The notes under the pieces: model-generated
Database searches by the model: none
What the model saw: only the letters and a program-made list of their open reading frames with translations
Told to the model about the DNA's origin: nothing
Shown here: positions 1 to 10,981 of the stretch, piece after piece
Position numbering within the stretch: position 1 is the stretch's first letter
Layout of the letters: every line of letters begins with the position of its first letter
Translations under genes and position numbers: made by a program
Source of the DNA: Ceraceosorus guamensis
Taxonomy: Eukaryota > Basidiomycota > Exobasidiomycetes > Ceraceosorales > Ceraceosoraceae
Direction: 5' to 3'
Assembly: GCF_003144195.1 (NCBI RefSeq)
Contig: NW_020290000.1
Location: 186,001 to 250,000, forward strand
Length of the DNA stretch: 64,000 bases

Positions 1-2
1 CA

Positions 3-328
3 GATGAATCCGACTTTGTTACGAGCGCTCATGAGCTGGTCGATGTGGACAAGGACGTCGAGGCTGTTCAAGCCGCTTTGGAGGATATCAGTGCCACACA
101 ATCGTACAAGCACGTGAGTATGCTTGTAACTCGACCTGTAACGGTCAAAGTCGCGCGAGATTCGAGTCGCCAAAGACCTGGAACGAGGCGTCTCACCGAT
201 CGACTGATTCACCTCGCATTTCCCCAATAGCCCAAGATTCATTCCTTGCTCGGACTGCTTTTCAGAATGAAAGGCGTCAGGCCTGGACTTTCCATCGTGA
301 GTATGCTGCGGGCGCCCCGACGTGCTAA
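3..328 (+). CDS. 3' end of an unidentified gene (partial)
   Basis: The window opens inside a reading frame (3-113) rich in acidic residues, with ...VDKDVEAVQAALEDISATQ at its centre. It runs into a consensus donor GTGAGT at 114. The best-phased acceptor I see is TTTTCAG at 259-265, giving a last exon 266-328 that encodes NERRQAWTFHREYAAGAPTC and a TAA stop. An alternative acceptor, CCAATAG ending at 230, is also usable but leaves a basic, low-complexity frame that runs into the poly-T tract, so I prefer the first. I do not recognise the family. The start lies outside the window, so neither length nor domain content can be judged. Coding status is moderately supported by the splice signals and residue composition; function is unknown. 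Confidence 0.45.
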
Positions 329-917
329 GAAAAAGAAGCAGCTCCCATCTCAATCGTCCCGCCCACCGACAGCCTGGAAGCGTGCTTGTGCACTCCATAC
401 CATGACGCGTCTTCGTGTGCGGAGGCACGCTCCTCACTTGCGTCCCCCGCAGCGCTTTCCTTTTGTGCTTGGAGGTCTGCAGCGATCCGTTTTTTTTTTT
501 TTTTTTTGGCTTTTCTGTAGCACATTTTACGGCCCGCTTGCATTATCGCTCCTTTGCATGTAAGTCTTGATCTCACCTTGGCTGCTGCGCAGCGCCGACG
601 TCTGGCCCCTTGCGCGAATCGCATAAGCAAAGCAATATTCCACAACATTGATCGCGCTGCTCAGGCACCGTCATCTTTTCAGGCAATTTGGCATTTCGTG
701 TAGGGTGCGTTTCAAAGAGATACATCGACTGGACATGTGAGACGTGAGAGGGTGCTGGACGGTGACGCGGGAGAGTTCAAGAGGCAAAGCAGACGCAAGA
801 TGACAAGGGCGAGAGCGCGTGGCGTGGCGTGGCAGTGGGAGCTGGAACGAGATCGTCGAAGTCCGGTAAGAGGTGGAACGAGCCGCAGCCAAAGTTCAGC
901 CCCATCGACTGACTGAC
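329..917. other. Intergenic gap with poly-T tract
   Basis: This separates the partial gene from the stop of the permease gene on the opposite strand, so it holds two converging 3' ends. It contains an uninterrupted T run of about 18 bases starting at 490. I see no gene here. Confidence 0.6.
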
Positions 918-2514
918 TTAGAGCTGGTATCTAAAGTCTTGGTGGCCTTCGAGAACGGCCTTTCCGTCGTTGGCGCGCTTGTTCTGCACTCTGAAGACGA
1001 TGTGCTGAAGGACGCAGATTCCGACAGTGATGGCGTTCATGGCGAGGGTCAGGTGGATACCCTCGGTGTAGTGAGGAGCGGCTCTCTCGGTGAACGATAC
1101 GCCTGCAGCAATACCACCGATACCGCCAAATGCGACGACGATGGCGCTGGTGAAGGCACGCTTGGCCGATCCTCGAATGTTGATTTGAGAGTAGCCAATG
1201 ACGAGGGGAACGACGCTGTTGCAGCCACCGACGGCAAGGCAGACGCCAAAGTACCTAGGTCCAGTGCCGGTCGCGTACGAGTAGACGCTGGTGCCAATGA
1301 TGGTGCAGATGGCGTTGAAGGCGATCAGGGGTGTCCTGACTTGGAAGCGGTCCGAGATGAAGGCGGATCCGATGACGGGAACCAGCGCCCAGACGTAAGG
1401 GGGAGCGACGAGGAGCTGGCTGAGAGCGACGTCGAAACCCATGCCGGCCAAGATTCTGGGCAAGAAGTAGCTGAGAGAGTAGCTCGCAAGGGTCGCGCCA
1501 AAGAATTGAACAGCAGTGGCCCAGATCTTAAGATCGAGGGAGAAGCGCATCAGCTTTGAGAAGGTCATGCTGTCCTGGACGAAGTCGGCACGGTCTCGCT
1601 CAATGCGCGTCTTGACGATCGCGCGTTGCTCTTCGTTCAAGAACTTGGCCTTGGGTCCAGGGAAGTCGACGATGGTCAGCGCGCCGATGACTCCGAGGAC
1701 AACGGTGATGATGCCTTCGATGATAAAGATGCTCCTCCATCCCTGGTTCTTGTACATGCGAATCAAACCAAGACCGTAAGCGAGGATAGCGGAGAGGCCG
1801 GAAGCGAGGATGGAAAGGGAGTAGAAGATGGACATTCTTCGTTGCACTTCGGCTCTTGGGTACCATGAAGAGAGCTGCGAGAGAGGCATAGGCGGTAGGG
1901 ATCGATCAGTCAACAAGTCCTCGATGTAATGACGGGCGCGCTGTACTCACCAAGTAAACGGCACCAGGGAACAATGCAGCTTCGAAAATACCGAGCAGAG
2001 CACGGCATGCGGCGAGTTGTTGCCAGGTCTCTACGAAGCCCATGGCGAGCATGACAATACCCCAGAGGATGGTGGCGCCGCCGAGCCACTTGGCAGCGCC
2101 CCATCGCCTCATTCCGAGGTTGGAAGGGAGCTCAAAGAGGATGTAAGGAACAAAGAAGATGAGGACGGCGATGGAATAGTAGTTTGTTCCAGGAATGTTC
2201 AGGTTGAGGGTCCTTCCCATGCCTGCTGCGCGAGCCAAGGAGATGTTGGTACGGTCGATGAGGGAGATGGAGTACAGGGCTGCGAGGATGGGCACGAGCC
2301 TCCAATCGACCTTGCGCATCGTCCTCTTGACCTCCCAAGGGTCCATGCCCTCGTCGATGTTGGCTCGCAGCTGCGTCTGAGATCCAGATCCCGTCTTGAC
2401 ATCCTGAGCGTCGGTGGTGTAGCCGAGCGCGTCTGTTTGGCCTACCGCCAACTCTGGGTCGGAGACGCGCTTGTCGTCAGAGACGGTAGTCTCTTGTCTG
2501 TTGAGGGACTGCAT
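918..2514 (-). CDS. MFS permease, Dal5/TNA1-like anion:cation symporter family
   Basis: Two exons on the minus strand: 2514-1951 and 1874-918, with a 76-bp intron (donor GTGAGT, acceptor CTCGCAG, phase 0). The product is 506 residues, the usual length for the family. The N-terminal 80 residues are hydrophilic and cytosolic. About twelve membrane segments follow, beginning at VPILAALYSISLIDRTN with the family signature around IDRTNISLARAAGM. The LPSNLGMRRWGAAKW segment and the GIFEAALFPGAVYL...SSWYPRAEVQRR stretch across the splice site are typical of fungal allantoate (Dal5), nicotinate (TNA1) and related carboxylate permeases at the plasma membrane. The C-terminus ends in FRYQL, like other members. 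The ATG at 2514 is the only methionine placing a normal cytosolic tail before the first membrane helix. The substrate cannot be told from sequence; vitamins, ureides or small organic acids are the family's range. Confidence 0.92.
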
Positions 2515-3525
2515 AGTGGGGGAAGGGTGAGCCGCGTGCGTGCCTTTGTGACAGGGTGGGCGCTCAGGTGAGAGGGATGAAGATGATGTTGAGTGAGAGG
2601 AGGTGAGGCAGGATTGGGGGAGCGTTCGAGTTTTAAGTCCTGACGGCAAACCTACAGAGAGGGCGAGACTCTTCTGTGTGAGGTCCGGATCGGCCCCTCT
2701 TATAGATGTAGCGATTTGCTCGCCAGACCGTGTGTGTGTATCGAGCTTTGTGCGAGCAAGTATCAGCTGGTGTGGTGCCGCGCGGGTGTACGCACCGCGA
2801 GCAAGTCACGCACTTTGCCGCACCAATCGACCCAACTATAATGAGCGGCACGTCGGTCTTTCCTGACGGTAGCCGATTAGTCTCAGCTAGCCACTTCACC
2901 TCGATCGTGCCTGCATGGCGAACACCTGTTCCGCACACATGTGCAGGCCAGCTAGCCCCCAATGGATTTTGGATGGACCTGATGAAGAAGCCTAGCTGCA
3001 GCTGCCGTGCTTCTGTCATGACCGTCTGTTCACTCTCGAAAGCCTCAGTGGCTGTCTGCGATGCAGCTGATGTGGATGCGCGGATGCGGACGCGGATGTG
3101 GGGAAGCTGCGTTGAAGCGAGATTTCCACTCTCTGCTTCTGCATCTTCGCGCCAAGCCTTTTGCGGGCGAAGATGCACATTCACTCACACTGTGACTGCT
3201 GCACGGGGACAGCATTAGCAGAGGTGTGGGTGATGTCTGAGTTCACCACTGCTCCTCTGCCTGCTGCCAATGCAACTGCGGCGGTACAGGTACGGTACCT
3301 ACAGCTGTAGAGTAGCGTGTACTGTGACTCACTCATGCACGACTGCTGTATATTGCACTCCGCCAGCCACAAGGTTCATCTAACATTCAGTGCATTCACG
3401 ACTCGCTTCACCTCTCTTCCTCTGCCTCTTCCGAGCTTATCTAGGCACGGCTATGCAGCCATCAAGGGAGGGTTCAGAAGTGACAGCGCCATGCAGGCCT
3501 TATAAGCATTCATTCATTCTGATTG

Positions 3526-3530
<5 letters not shown>

Positions 3531-3562
<32 letters not shown>
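3531..3562. repeat. (CTG)n microsatellite
   Basis: An uninterrupted trinucleotide repeat of about 10.7 units lying in intergenic DNA. It creates spurious poly-Leu, poly-Cys or poly-Ala frames on the two strands. Confidence 0.95.
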
Positions 3563-5239
3563 ACACGCCGCCCCAATGCATTCGCGCATGCAAGTGCGTA
3601 CGCTCTGTGGCTGTCATGCATGTCAGCCGTCCGCATCGTGAGTCTCACCGCGGGGACCTTTGGCACCCGCGTAACGCGTATTGACGCGGCCCGCGCAAGC
3701 CACGAGTCAAGTAAGCATCCCACTTCTTAATTCTGATGCATGCATGGCTAAACAACGATGCGAACGAGAATTGAATCACTCAATGAGGTCTGCCCGCCTC
3801 CTTCCTGATACTTCACCAGCGACAGCAACACGCAAATGACAGCTCGTAGGCGCCGCATCCGCAGTCCATGCGAGCTTGGCCCCTCTCCCCGGCGTGTCTC
3901 GGCTCAAGTCTGTGCGTCATCAGGAGGAATTCAAGGATCGGCATTCGAGAGGTATGCTGGGTCGAATTTGAGGGAGCCGTGCATGCAGTTGCTTTGCAAC
4001 TACAGCACACGCCGAGTCACAGTGTGAGTGCACAAGAGCGAGTGTGATTCTCTGCAGCACCTGGCAGCAGCAAGCATCTCGAGTGGCAAACGTCGCGGAA
4101 ACCGCGGCAAGGTGGGTCGAAGAGGAAAGGCAAGCAGCAAGCCAGCAGGGATTCCTCAAGTCGATCCACCATCATCATCCAGCACGCGTGCAGCAGTGAT
4201 GAGCTGACCTTGGTGTCTTCATAGTCGGTCCAACTCCTCCTCGTCCCTTGGCCGGGCGGACAAATCATGGAAGCCAAGCCAACGGCCGTGCATGCGCGCT
4301 TCCCCGCTTTCCATTTCTTCCTGCCCTTCCCATCTATGTAGGCACCTCCCTCGATTTGCGGCGTAGAGCAGCGCGAGCGCGTGGCCCATCGCTCTGCATC
4401 CCTGCTGCTAGTAGTGGTATCTGGCCTGCTCGGCGCGTGGAGATCACGAGGAACAGCTGGCCTACCGGCCATGCGGCAGAAAGACGTTCATCGTGACTTC
4501 AGAAGCGTTTTCTTTCTGACTTGGCCGAATAGCAACAAAGAACACTCTGGGCCTTTGCACGCAGTTTTGGGGCCTGCATGCTTGGCGATCAGGTCGTACA
4601 GTACAATGTGGCAGAGACGGGTCCACTGCGCGTCAAAGCCTGCGAGGCATGCAGGCACATCCGCTTCGGATCAACCGCCGTCAATTGCTGCGATGCTGTA
4701 AGGGTATACGGGTGCATGCACCTCTTACCCCACACTTCTCCGCATCTTCTTGCAAGCTCGCACATCTTCCTTGCTCGGCAGTCGGAAATCATCATTCGCC
4801 GAAGCGGTTCTGGAATTCTCGACCCAAGGGGCTCATCTCTACGCACGCTTCGCTGGTGGCCTTTCTCTGCAAGTGTGGCGGCTATGCGGCACCTTTGCCG
4901 TCACTCCTACACAGCCATTCATTCCCACGCCCAAGCGCCCTTATTCGGCTCGTTCTGTCAAGGGTCAGTCAGGCCCGACAGCGGACTTCAGACCTTACCC
5001 CAATCCAAACACAGACAAAGGTCAGCCAGCGAGCATCTTGGCAGCTTGTGCCGGCGACAGCCTCTTCGCGCTCCGACATCGCCAAGTCAAGCCCTCACTG
5101 GACTTGTTGACAAATCTTGAATACTTCTTCTTGCGCTTCGCTAGGCACCCGGGGTGGCGTTCACGCAGGCTCAAAAGTCTGGAGTTCGAGGCCTTGCCCA
5201 TTCATTGCGGTTCCATTCTTTGCTCACAGCGGAGGTCAA

Positions 5240-5836
5240 CAAATGTCTGGCTCGCACGCTTTGCGTGGCACAGCATATGATAGAGATTCAATGGGGCCCC
5301 GCGTTCTTTGACACACTGAATTGGACCGCTGCATGGCTGTCCTTCAGGTACCGCATGTCATTGTGCTGGGTCCTCTTCTATCCCGCACGGCAACGTATGT
5401 CAAATGCATCTCGACGTCCGTCTTTCCCGCCACGACATTCGGATCGGCCCTCCCTTTGCGAAGTGAGACAGACCGGCATGGATCCTAGCAGCGGCGCAAC
5501 TGAACAACCTCTTTGCAAGCCATCCCCGCACCTCCATCGACGCCTCTATTCGGCGAGTGGCGAGATGATCGCAAGCTGGCCTGTGCTGATGAGGAGTCGT
5601 GTCAGCTCAGATTCGTGGTTCATAGAGCCTGGTGCAAGGACCGTGACGACGTCATCCTGGGAAGCCGCAAGACTCTTGATCCGGTGACTCGCAGTAGCCG
5701 GTATCCGAGCCAGCGGTACAGTCACTGTAGTCTGCTGGCCTCAGCACCTGTAGGCACGCGGCTTTGCACCTCGCTTTTCGACGTGGCAAAGCTTGCAAAT
5801 CGTTACGACCCCTCCCTTGCCTGCTGTGGCGAATGA
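5240..5836 (+). other. Possible unresolved multi-exon gene
   Basis: Several short frames look protein-like in succession. An ATG follows an acceptor-like CTCACAG near 5239 (MSGSHALRGTAYDRDS). Then comes a frame with VPHVIVLGPLLSRTATYVK, closed by a GTGAGA donor near 5461. Next is QLNNLFASHPRTSIDASIRR, and finally a frame reading CQLRFVVHRAWCKDRDD up to a TGA ending at 5836. I could not connect them with consistent phases, so I give no exon model. The last frame faintly recalls a C2-domain strand pattern, but that is weak. It would be convergent with the mucin-like gene (stop at 5927). It may equally be GC-rich intergenic DNA with chance frames. Confidence 0.22.
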
Positions 5837-5926
5837 AGCGTTCGAGAGGCCTTGCGCGACTCCATTGCCCCGTTCGGCCTCCTTCTTCGCGCCTCGTCAA
5901 GGACAGTCTGCGAAATTCTATCACGC

Positions 5927-7402
5927 TCACAGAGCCCCAAAAGCAGCTATGCTCATCGCAACGACGAAGACGATGGTGAAGATCACTTGCAAATCAAGAC
6001 GTTCCATCCACGACGCCCCTAGCGCGCCGCTAGGATTGTTGAGCCTGCCACCCTTGACAGTCGGACTCGCTGGTGTCGTGGTGAGCTCGACAACCTTGAT
6101 CAGCGTCACGCTAGGCTCGCTCCCTGGTGTGCTGACGGAGGTCGAGAAGACTTGCTGCACGGTGGACAGCGTCGCACTAGTTTCGATTGTCGTCACGACG
6201 GTCGTAGAAGCGACCGGCGTTTCTGCTACGGCGGACGGTGATACGGTCGGCTGAGGTGGAGAGGACGCGTTGCTGCGATTGCCTGAGACGTCTTGATCCC
6301 ATCCGCTCGCAATAAGAGTAGTAGACGAGGAGTGGGCGCCGGTGATATTAGCTGATTGAGCCTTCAATTCCTTTAACGGCAGAGCGTTGCCGGACGACGA
6401 AGGCTTCGAGCTGTTTCCTGTCAACATTGGCGAAGAGGTGTTGGCTTGTGGGAGATCGACTTCCGCACGCCAGCGCGAAGGCTTCGAGCCCGAGCTGCCG
6501 TCACCCACAAGGTCGGAGTTGGGTAGCGAAGGATCGAGCGTTGGTCGCGTCGGCCTTTCAGGGCCGCTCGCCTCGATGGTCTGCTTCTCATGCGGATCGG
6601 AAGCGGTCGAGGGCGAAGCAGACTCGTGAGTCCCAAGTTCAGAAGCGCCATCGTCATTACGTGGAGATGTGGAGTCCGGCAGAGGAGTGCTGCTGGGCTT
6701 TGCCGGTGATGTCGGACTTGCCGGACTCGATACACCCCCTTGGTGCGCCTGCTGTTGTGCCTCGCTCTGGCTCTCTTTTGGAGTCACTGTGCTCTTCAGG
6801 GCCGGTGCTTGGGCTGCAGGCGATGCGCTATGGGCGTCAACAGATTTTGCTGCGTCTATCCTGCGCGTGGTGGGGTCGAAGAGTGGCGAGCCTGGCTCAT
6901 TTGACCGGTGTGTGAGCTGAGGTGGTGCTGCGGGGGGAGCGTCCAGAGGCATGTCTGATGCAGCGTTTTGCCATGGCCGCGGAGCGACATCAAGCTCGCT
7001 CTCCTGAGGCGTTTGCGGAGGAGCGCTGTCTGGCCTGGCACCGACGTCGCCCGGTGACAGTGAGAGGTGCGATGGAAGAAGGTCGTCCACCGGAGAAGGG
7101 GCCTCCGAGCTCGTTCCGCGAAGGAGCAGAGGGAGCGTCGAGGTGTGACTACAGTGCACCTCTTGGTGCTGCTTGTGGCAGGTCATCCAATGTGACGACG
7201 CCACTGTGCACTCGGAATGGGTCCCCTTCACGTCGAGGCCGCCAAGCTCCCTCTTCTTGCACCCGTCATCTGCTTGCTGGGCGGCGCAACCTGCGACAGT
7301 CAACGTCGCAGACGTGAGGATAATGCAGAGGGTCACGCACCCTTTGAGGTACAGCGTGTCTGGACTTCGTACCTGCGGCCAGTGACTTCCAGTCGGCCAC
7401 AT
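5927..7402 (-). CDS. Ser/Thr/Pro-rich secreted protein, probably GPI-anchored
   Basis: A single-exon frame. The ATG at 7402 gives 491 residues and places a hydrophobic stretch (GCVTLCIILTSATLTVAG) about 20 residues from the start, as in a signal peptide; an upstream ATG at 7585 would bury it, so I prefer 7402. A Cys-bearing segment follows, then some 300 residues of Ser/Thr/Pro/Ala-rich, probably O-mannosylated sequence with several N-glycosylation sequons (for example NTSS, NRSNAS). The extreme C-terminus is a hydrophobic tail (VIFTIVFVVAMSIAAFGAL) preceded by small residues and ending without a basic stretch. That pattern fits a GPI-attachment signal. I recognise no enzymatic domain. Likely place: cell wall or plasma-membrane surface. 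A tail-anchored membrane mucin is the alternative. Confidence 0.62.
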   Translation of the reverse strand: MWPTGSHWPQVRSPDTLYLKGCVTLCIILTSATLTVAGCAAQQADDGCKKRELGGLDVKGTHSECTVASSHWMTCHKQHQEVHCSHTSTLPLLLRGTSSEAPSPVDDLLPSHLSLSPGDVGARPDSAPPQTPQESELDVAPRPWQNAASDMPLDAPPAAPPQLTHRSNEPGSPLFDPTTRRIDAAKSVDAHSASPAAQAPALKSTVTPKESQSEAQQQAHQGGVSSPASPTSPAKPSSTPLPDSTSPRNDDGASELGTHESASPSTASDPHEKQTIEASGPERPTRPTLDPSLPNSDLVGDGSSGSKPSRWRAEVDLPQANTSSPMLTGNSSKPSSSGNALPLKELKAQSANITGAHSSSTTLIASGWDQDVSGNRSNASSPPQPTVSPSAVAETPVASTTVVTTIETSATLSTVQQVFSTSVSTPGSEPSVTLIKVVELTTTPASPTVKGGRLNNPSGALGASWMERLDLQVIFTIVFVVAMSIAAFGAL

Positions 7403-9160
7403 TGCGGCCTCGCAGCACAGACCACTCCTCTTGCCATCTCCGACTGATCCTGAGCTTGCCACCTCAGGGCTGACTAAGCAAAAAGGACCAAGATGCAACA
7501 TGAAATGCATCCGTAGAGCAATGACGAAGAGCGCAACTGTTAGCTGCAGCGTGTAAAGCCAGCAAATGGAATGTGCACTAAGCATGATGCATGGTCAAGC
7601 AAGCTTCTGGGCTAGAACCTCTCCGCAGACACATCGTGGGCGTGAGAGCGCTCTCGGAATCCGACATCCAAGGGTATGAGAAGCAGACATCAGACCCGGG
7701 TAATCGACCAGCACCATCCCTCTCACCTCGGCGAGGCGAGGCGAGGTCCTTTCAAATTACAACCTCTATACGTACTTCTGTGGGCAGATGTGCACTCTAC
7801 TCAGCCCTTGGATTGTGGCGCTCCAATGCAATCAGAGGTTCGCAAAGCCAAGCGGAGACGAGCATCCCGCTATAAGCCTGGATCACCGGCAAACCTGAAC
7901 CTTGCGCTTGGAGCTCAGCCAGCAGCCGTCAAATTGACGGATGCGTGGACTGCACAGCCATCGCAACCGTGGACACCGTCCGGGCCAGCTGAGGTCGCGG
8001 CCAGCTTCTTTCAAACTCTCTCTGGATCAGCGATCGCGTCTGTGCTTGGAGAATATAGATACACTCGTGATTTTGATGAGGCCAGGTTTGCAAAACGGGC
8101 TGCCCCCACTCTGACTCACGACTCTCAAGTCTTCCGTGGCGCTCGACCACGAAGCAAAGTTTGAATCGAATGATCGCACGTTGAGTGGATGGCTCGGCAC
8201 CACACGTGCCAGCCGCGTCGGGCACAGCAGCCACATGTTGACTGACCACTCGTTTCCTATATGCTAAAATGATCTGAGATTACTCGATGAAGTCGCAGCA
8301 AGATGTGCCGCTGCCACCCCTACAAATTGTTCGTTGCAAAGCAGTGACCGTTTGCTCTGGTCGTGGCTTGGTGGGATTGGAAGGACGGAGCAAGCTACAC
8401 GCGGTCAAGAAGATACATTCACATTCTGATTCACGATTCGTGACAAGTACCTATTTTGGTCTCACGAGCAAACTACACGGGTAGGTAGAGATGCAAGGTG
8501 TACATTCAAAATTCACGATTATCCAAAATCACGAGAGATTGTGCTATACAGCGTGGCAGCCATTATAAATCGTAAATTCACCCTCGCGATTCTGCTTGAA
8601 TTTCAACGGTGAATAGAACTACACCGGCACACCTCCAATCACTCTTGACTGTGTTTCCGCACAGCACGGCACGCGCCGCTGCATTACCGCGCGTGCGTGC
8701 AGCGAGCTGACTAGCTCGTGACTCGTGACTGTGACTGCTGTAGCAGCTGTCGCGGCCGGCCGGTACAGGTGCGTGGAAATCACGACGGGAATCACAAATC
8801 ACGAATAATCTTGCGCAACCCAGCAGCAGCATTCACGAGTAGTGGTAGCGGCACGTCGCACCATCATCAACCACGCTAATACCAGGCGTGCACTTGTCAA
8901 CCAGCCATCTGCCTTCTGCCATCACAAGCCCACACAAGCCCGGCGCTGCACCCCATCCACTCGCATTGGCGTCTCCGAGCTGCTCATCCCACCGCGCAAC
9001 ACGCTTTGGCGGTTTCCCTGCTCCTCCCGCGGACGACGAACGCAGGTGCACACTGCTTCCCGACTAGTCAAGCAGTTTCCCTGTGGCATCGCCTGCTCGA
9101 CAAGCCGAACTGACTCAGCACCTTGAATCCTCGTGTGTTCGATTTCAAGCTGTAAGAAGC
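7403..9160. other. Divergent promoter region rich in CACGA motifs
   Basis: 1.76 kb between two divergently transcribed genes (the mucin-like gene and the Per1-like gene), so it should contain both promoters. It carries a dense set of short motifs, such as GATTCACGATTCGTGAC near 8430, AAATCACGAG near 8524, CTCGTGACTCGTGACTG near 8716 and CAAATCACGAATAATC near 8794. No supported coding region was found; an open frame at 7676-8164 has no recognisable features. Confidence 0.55.
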
Positions 9161-10981
9161 ATGAATCCTTCTCAGACACCGTCGCCAAGCTTCCACCGCA
9201 TACGTGATATCAAAAGCGGCATGAGCAGCCTCGACCCGCTTTGCTGCCCACGAGCTTCCTGCTCATCTGCTCTTGGCCCGCCATTTCTGCGCACGTCACC
9301 TCAATTGCATCCCAAAGCTGCGCAAAGGTCTCTCCGCCTGCCGATCGAGCGCGCCACCCTACGTCAACCCTCGCACCCTTCACCAGCCGTGCGCACGAAG
9401 AGGACGTCAAGTTCACGAAATTGCAACGGATCACTGTGGCGCTTCACGCTCGTGACGCTGCTCTCCGTCTGTCTACTCGCTTCGTGTCTTCCAGCTGCGC
9501 TCGCATCGCAAGGTGATCGGTCATTCGAGTATAAACACTGCGTGGAGTCATGCGAGCGCGACTCTTGTGGACCGGATCCTAATTGGGATGATGGCGTTGC
9601 GCATACAACCCACTTGCCGCTCATCCTTCGAGCCATGGGATGGACATGTCCGGACGATTGCAGGTACCACTGCACCCACCGAGTCACCAACGACGCCTTT
9701 GATCGCGTCAATCACATCAAGAGCGAAGCGCAGCAAGCTGTGCAAGCTCTGGCCAGCATAGCCGCGTCTGATGGTAGCCAGGGCTTCGGTGGCATGTCGC
9801 GGGCTGCTCAGAAGCAAAAGTACGAGGAATTGGTGGAGAGCAGGCTCAAGCAGCTGTCGCCTGTGCAAAAGCAGATGGTCCAGTATCATGGCAAGTGGGT
9901 CTTCATTCGCTTCTTGGGGGCTCAAGAACCCCTGAGCGTCATCTTCAGCCTCTTGAACCTTTGGGTGCACTCGAAAGGCGTGGTGCAGCTGCGATCGCAG
10001 TTGCCAGACCTATTCCCACTGAAGGTCATCTACATTCTTCATGCGCTCGTCAGCTGCAACGCATGGATCTGGTCCGCGGTATTCCACGCCAGAGACAAGG
10101 GCTGGACAGAGAAGCTCGACTACTTTAGCGCAGGCGCTGTCATCCTTTCAGGACTATTCTTTTCCATTTGCCGTCTATTCCGCATCCCGCCTTCCCATCC
10201 CAATTTTACTCTGCTCGCACGTGTGTGCGCTGGAGCGCTCGCCGTTCATATCCTTTATCTCAGCATCGGGCGATTCGACTACTCGTACAACATGACGGCC
10301 AACGTGCTCGTTGGCTTAGCGCACACGTTGCTTTGGCTTGCCTACTCTTTGCGGCCCTCGGCCTTCCCCGGTCCCAATGATGGCGTATCGTCTAGCGCGA
10401 GATCTGCTGCAAACGGCAGGGCGAACGAATTGCCACCGAATGCGCTGAGTGGGAATGCATCTTCTCCGACTCCTATCCTGTCGACGATTCCACCACCATC
10501 ATCATCGCGAACAGCGAGGATCAGGCTACAGCTGGTCGTAGGCCTCCTAGTAGCTGCGACGTCCCTAGAGCTGCTCGATTTCCCTCCCATCCTGCGCGCT
10601 CTGGATGCGCATGCGCTATGGCACCTGGCTACAGTGCCGCTCGCGAGCATGTGGTACAAGTGGCTGATCGACGATGCGAGGGAGTGCACATCCTCCGGCT
10701 GGTGGGTAGGCAGAGGACTTAGGGATCCTTCCATCGACGTCGCTCCACACGTCGTCGAGGCGATGGAAAAGGCCAAGGTATGGGCAGTCAAAGCCGCTGC
10801 TACCACGCAGCAGGGCCACGCTGTTGGCACTGAGCTCGTCGCTCGGATAAGGGGATTCGGAGAAAGAAACCTAAGCGCGACTTTTGGTAGTGCTGTCGGT
10901 GCTGGTGCCTCGCCGAGCGAGAGGGAGCTAGAAAAGGCAAAAGAGATGGGCGGACGCTCGCATGGTGGTATTTCCGTGTAG
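9161..10981 (+). CDS. PER1: Per1/PGAP3-like GPI-glycan lipid remodelase
   Basis: A single exon; the ATG at 9161 gives 606 residues and a second ATG at 9221 is possible. The core is a Per1 domain of the CREST hydrolase superfamily. A signal-like helix (FTLVTLLSVCLLASCL) is followed by a Cys-rich luminal part (HCVESCERDSCG, WTCPDDCRYHC), the conserved YHGKWVFIRFLGAQEP stretch and a series of membrane helices. The NAWIWSAVFHARDKGWTEKL motif contains the conserved His/Asp pair, and ALDAHALWHL near the end supplies the second conserved His. In yeast and mammals this ER protein removes the unsaturated sn-2 acyl chain from the GPI anchor so that it can be remodelled for raft association. Two features are odd: about 90 residues precede the signal helix, and a Ser-rich insert lies between the last helices (about 425-480). 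The true start may therefore be in an unrecognised upstream arrangement. Confidence 0.9.
   Translation: MNPSQTPSPSFHRIRDIKSGMSSLDPLCCPRASCSSALGPPFLRTSPQLHPKAAQRSLRLPIERATLRQPSHPSPAVRTKRTSSSRNCNGSLWRFTLVTLLSVCLLASCLPAALASQGDRSFEYKHCVESCERDSCGPDPNWDDGVAHTTHLPLILRAMGWTCPDDCRYHCTHRVTNDAFDRVNHIKSEAQQAVQALASIAASDGSQGFGGMSRAAQKQKYEELVESRLKQLSPVQKQMVQYHGKWVFIRFLGAQEPLSVIFSLLNLWVHSKGVVQLRSQLPDLFPLKVIYILHALVSCNAWIWSAVFHARDKGWTEKLDYFSAGAVILSGLFFSICRLFRIPPSHPNFTLLARVCAGALAVHILYLSIGRFDYSYNMTANVLVGLAHTLLWLAYSLRPSAFPGPNDGVSSSARSAANGRANELPPNALSGNASSPTPILSTIPPPSSSRTARIRLQLVVGLLVAATSLELLDFPPILRALDAHALWHLATVPLASMWYKWLIDDARECTSSGWWVGRGLRDPSIDVAPHVVEAMEKAKVWAVKAAATTQQGHAVGTELVARIRGFGERNLSATFGSAVGAGASPSERELEKAKEMGGRSHGGISV

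Larger units (their letters stand above)
2515..5926. other. Gene-poor intergenic region with CTG microsatellite
   Basis: 3.4 kb separating the permease promoter from the 3' end of the mucin-like gene. Open frames occur on both strands, but none shows a recognisable domain or a coherent exon chain. The right third (about 4750-5836) carries coding-like stretches listed separately. A pure (CTG)n tract lies at 3531-3562. TGCATGC palindromes and CATTCACGA-type motifs recur. The first few hundred bases next to 2514 must hold the permease promoter, but I see no specific operator. Confidence 0.5.

Noticed and set aside
873-1559. 228-codon plus-strand frame opposite the permease gene
   Set aside because: It is the complement of a clear MFS coding exon; its acidic, Gly/Val/Asp-rich composition is what reverse-reading such codons gives.
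2633-3184. 183-codon minus-strand frame upstream of the permease
   Set aside because: No domain, no supported start, and it overlaps equally long frames on the other strand.
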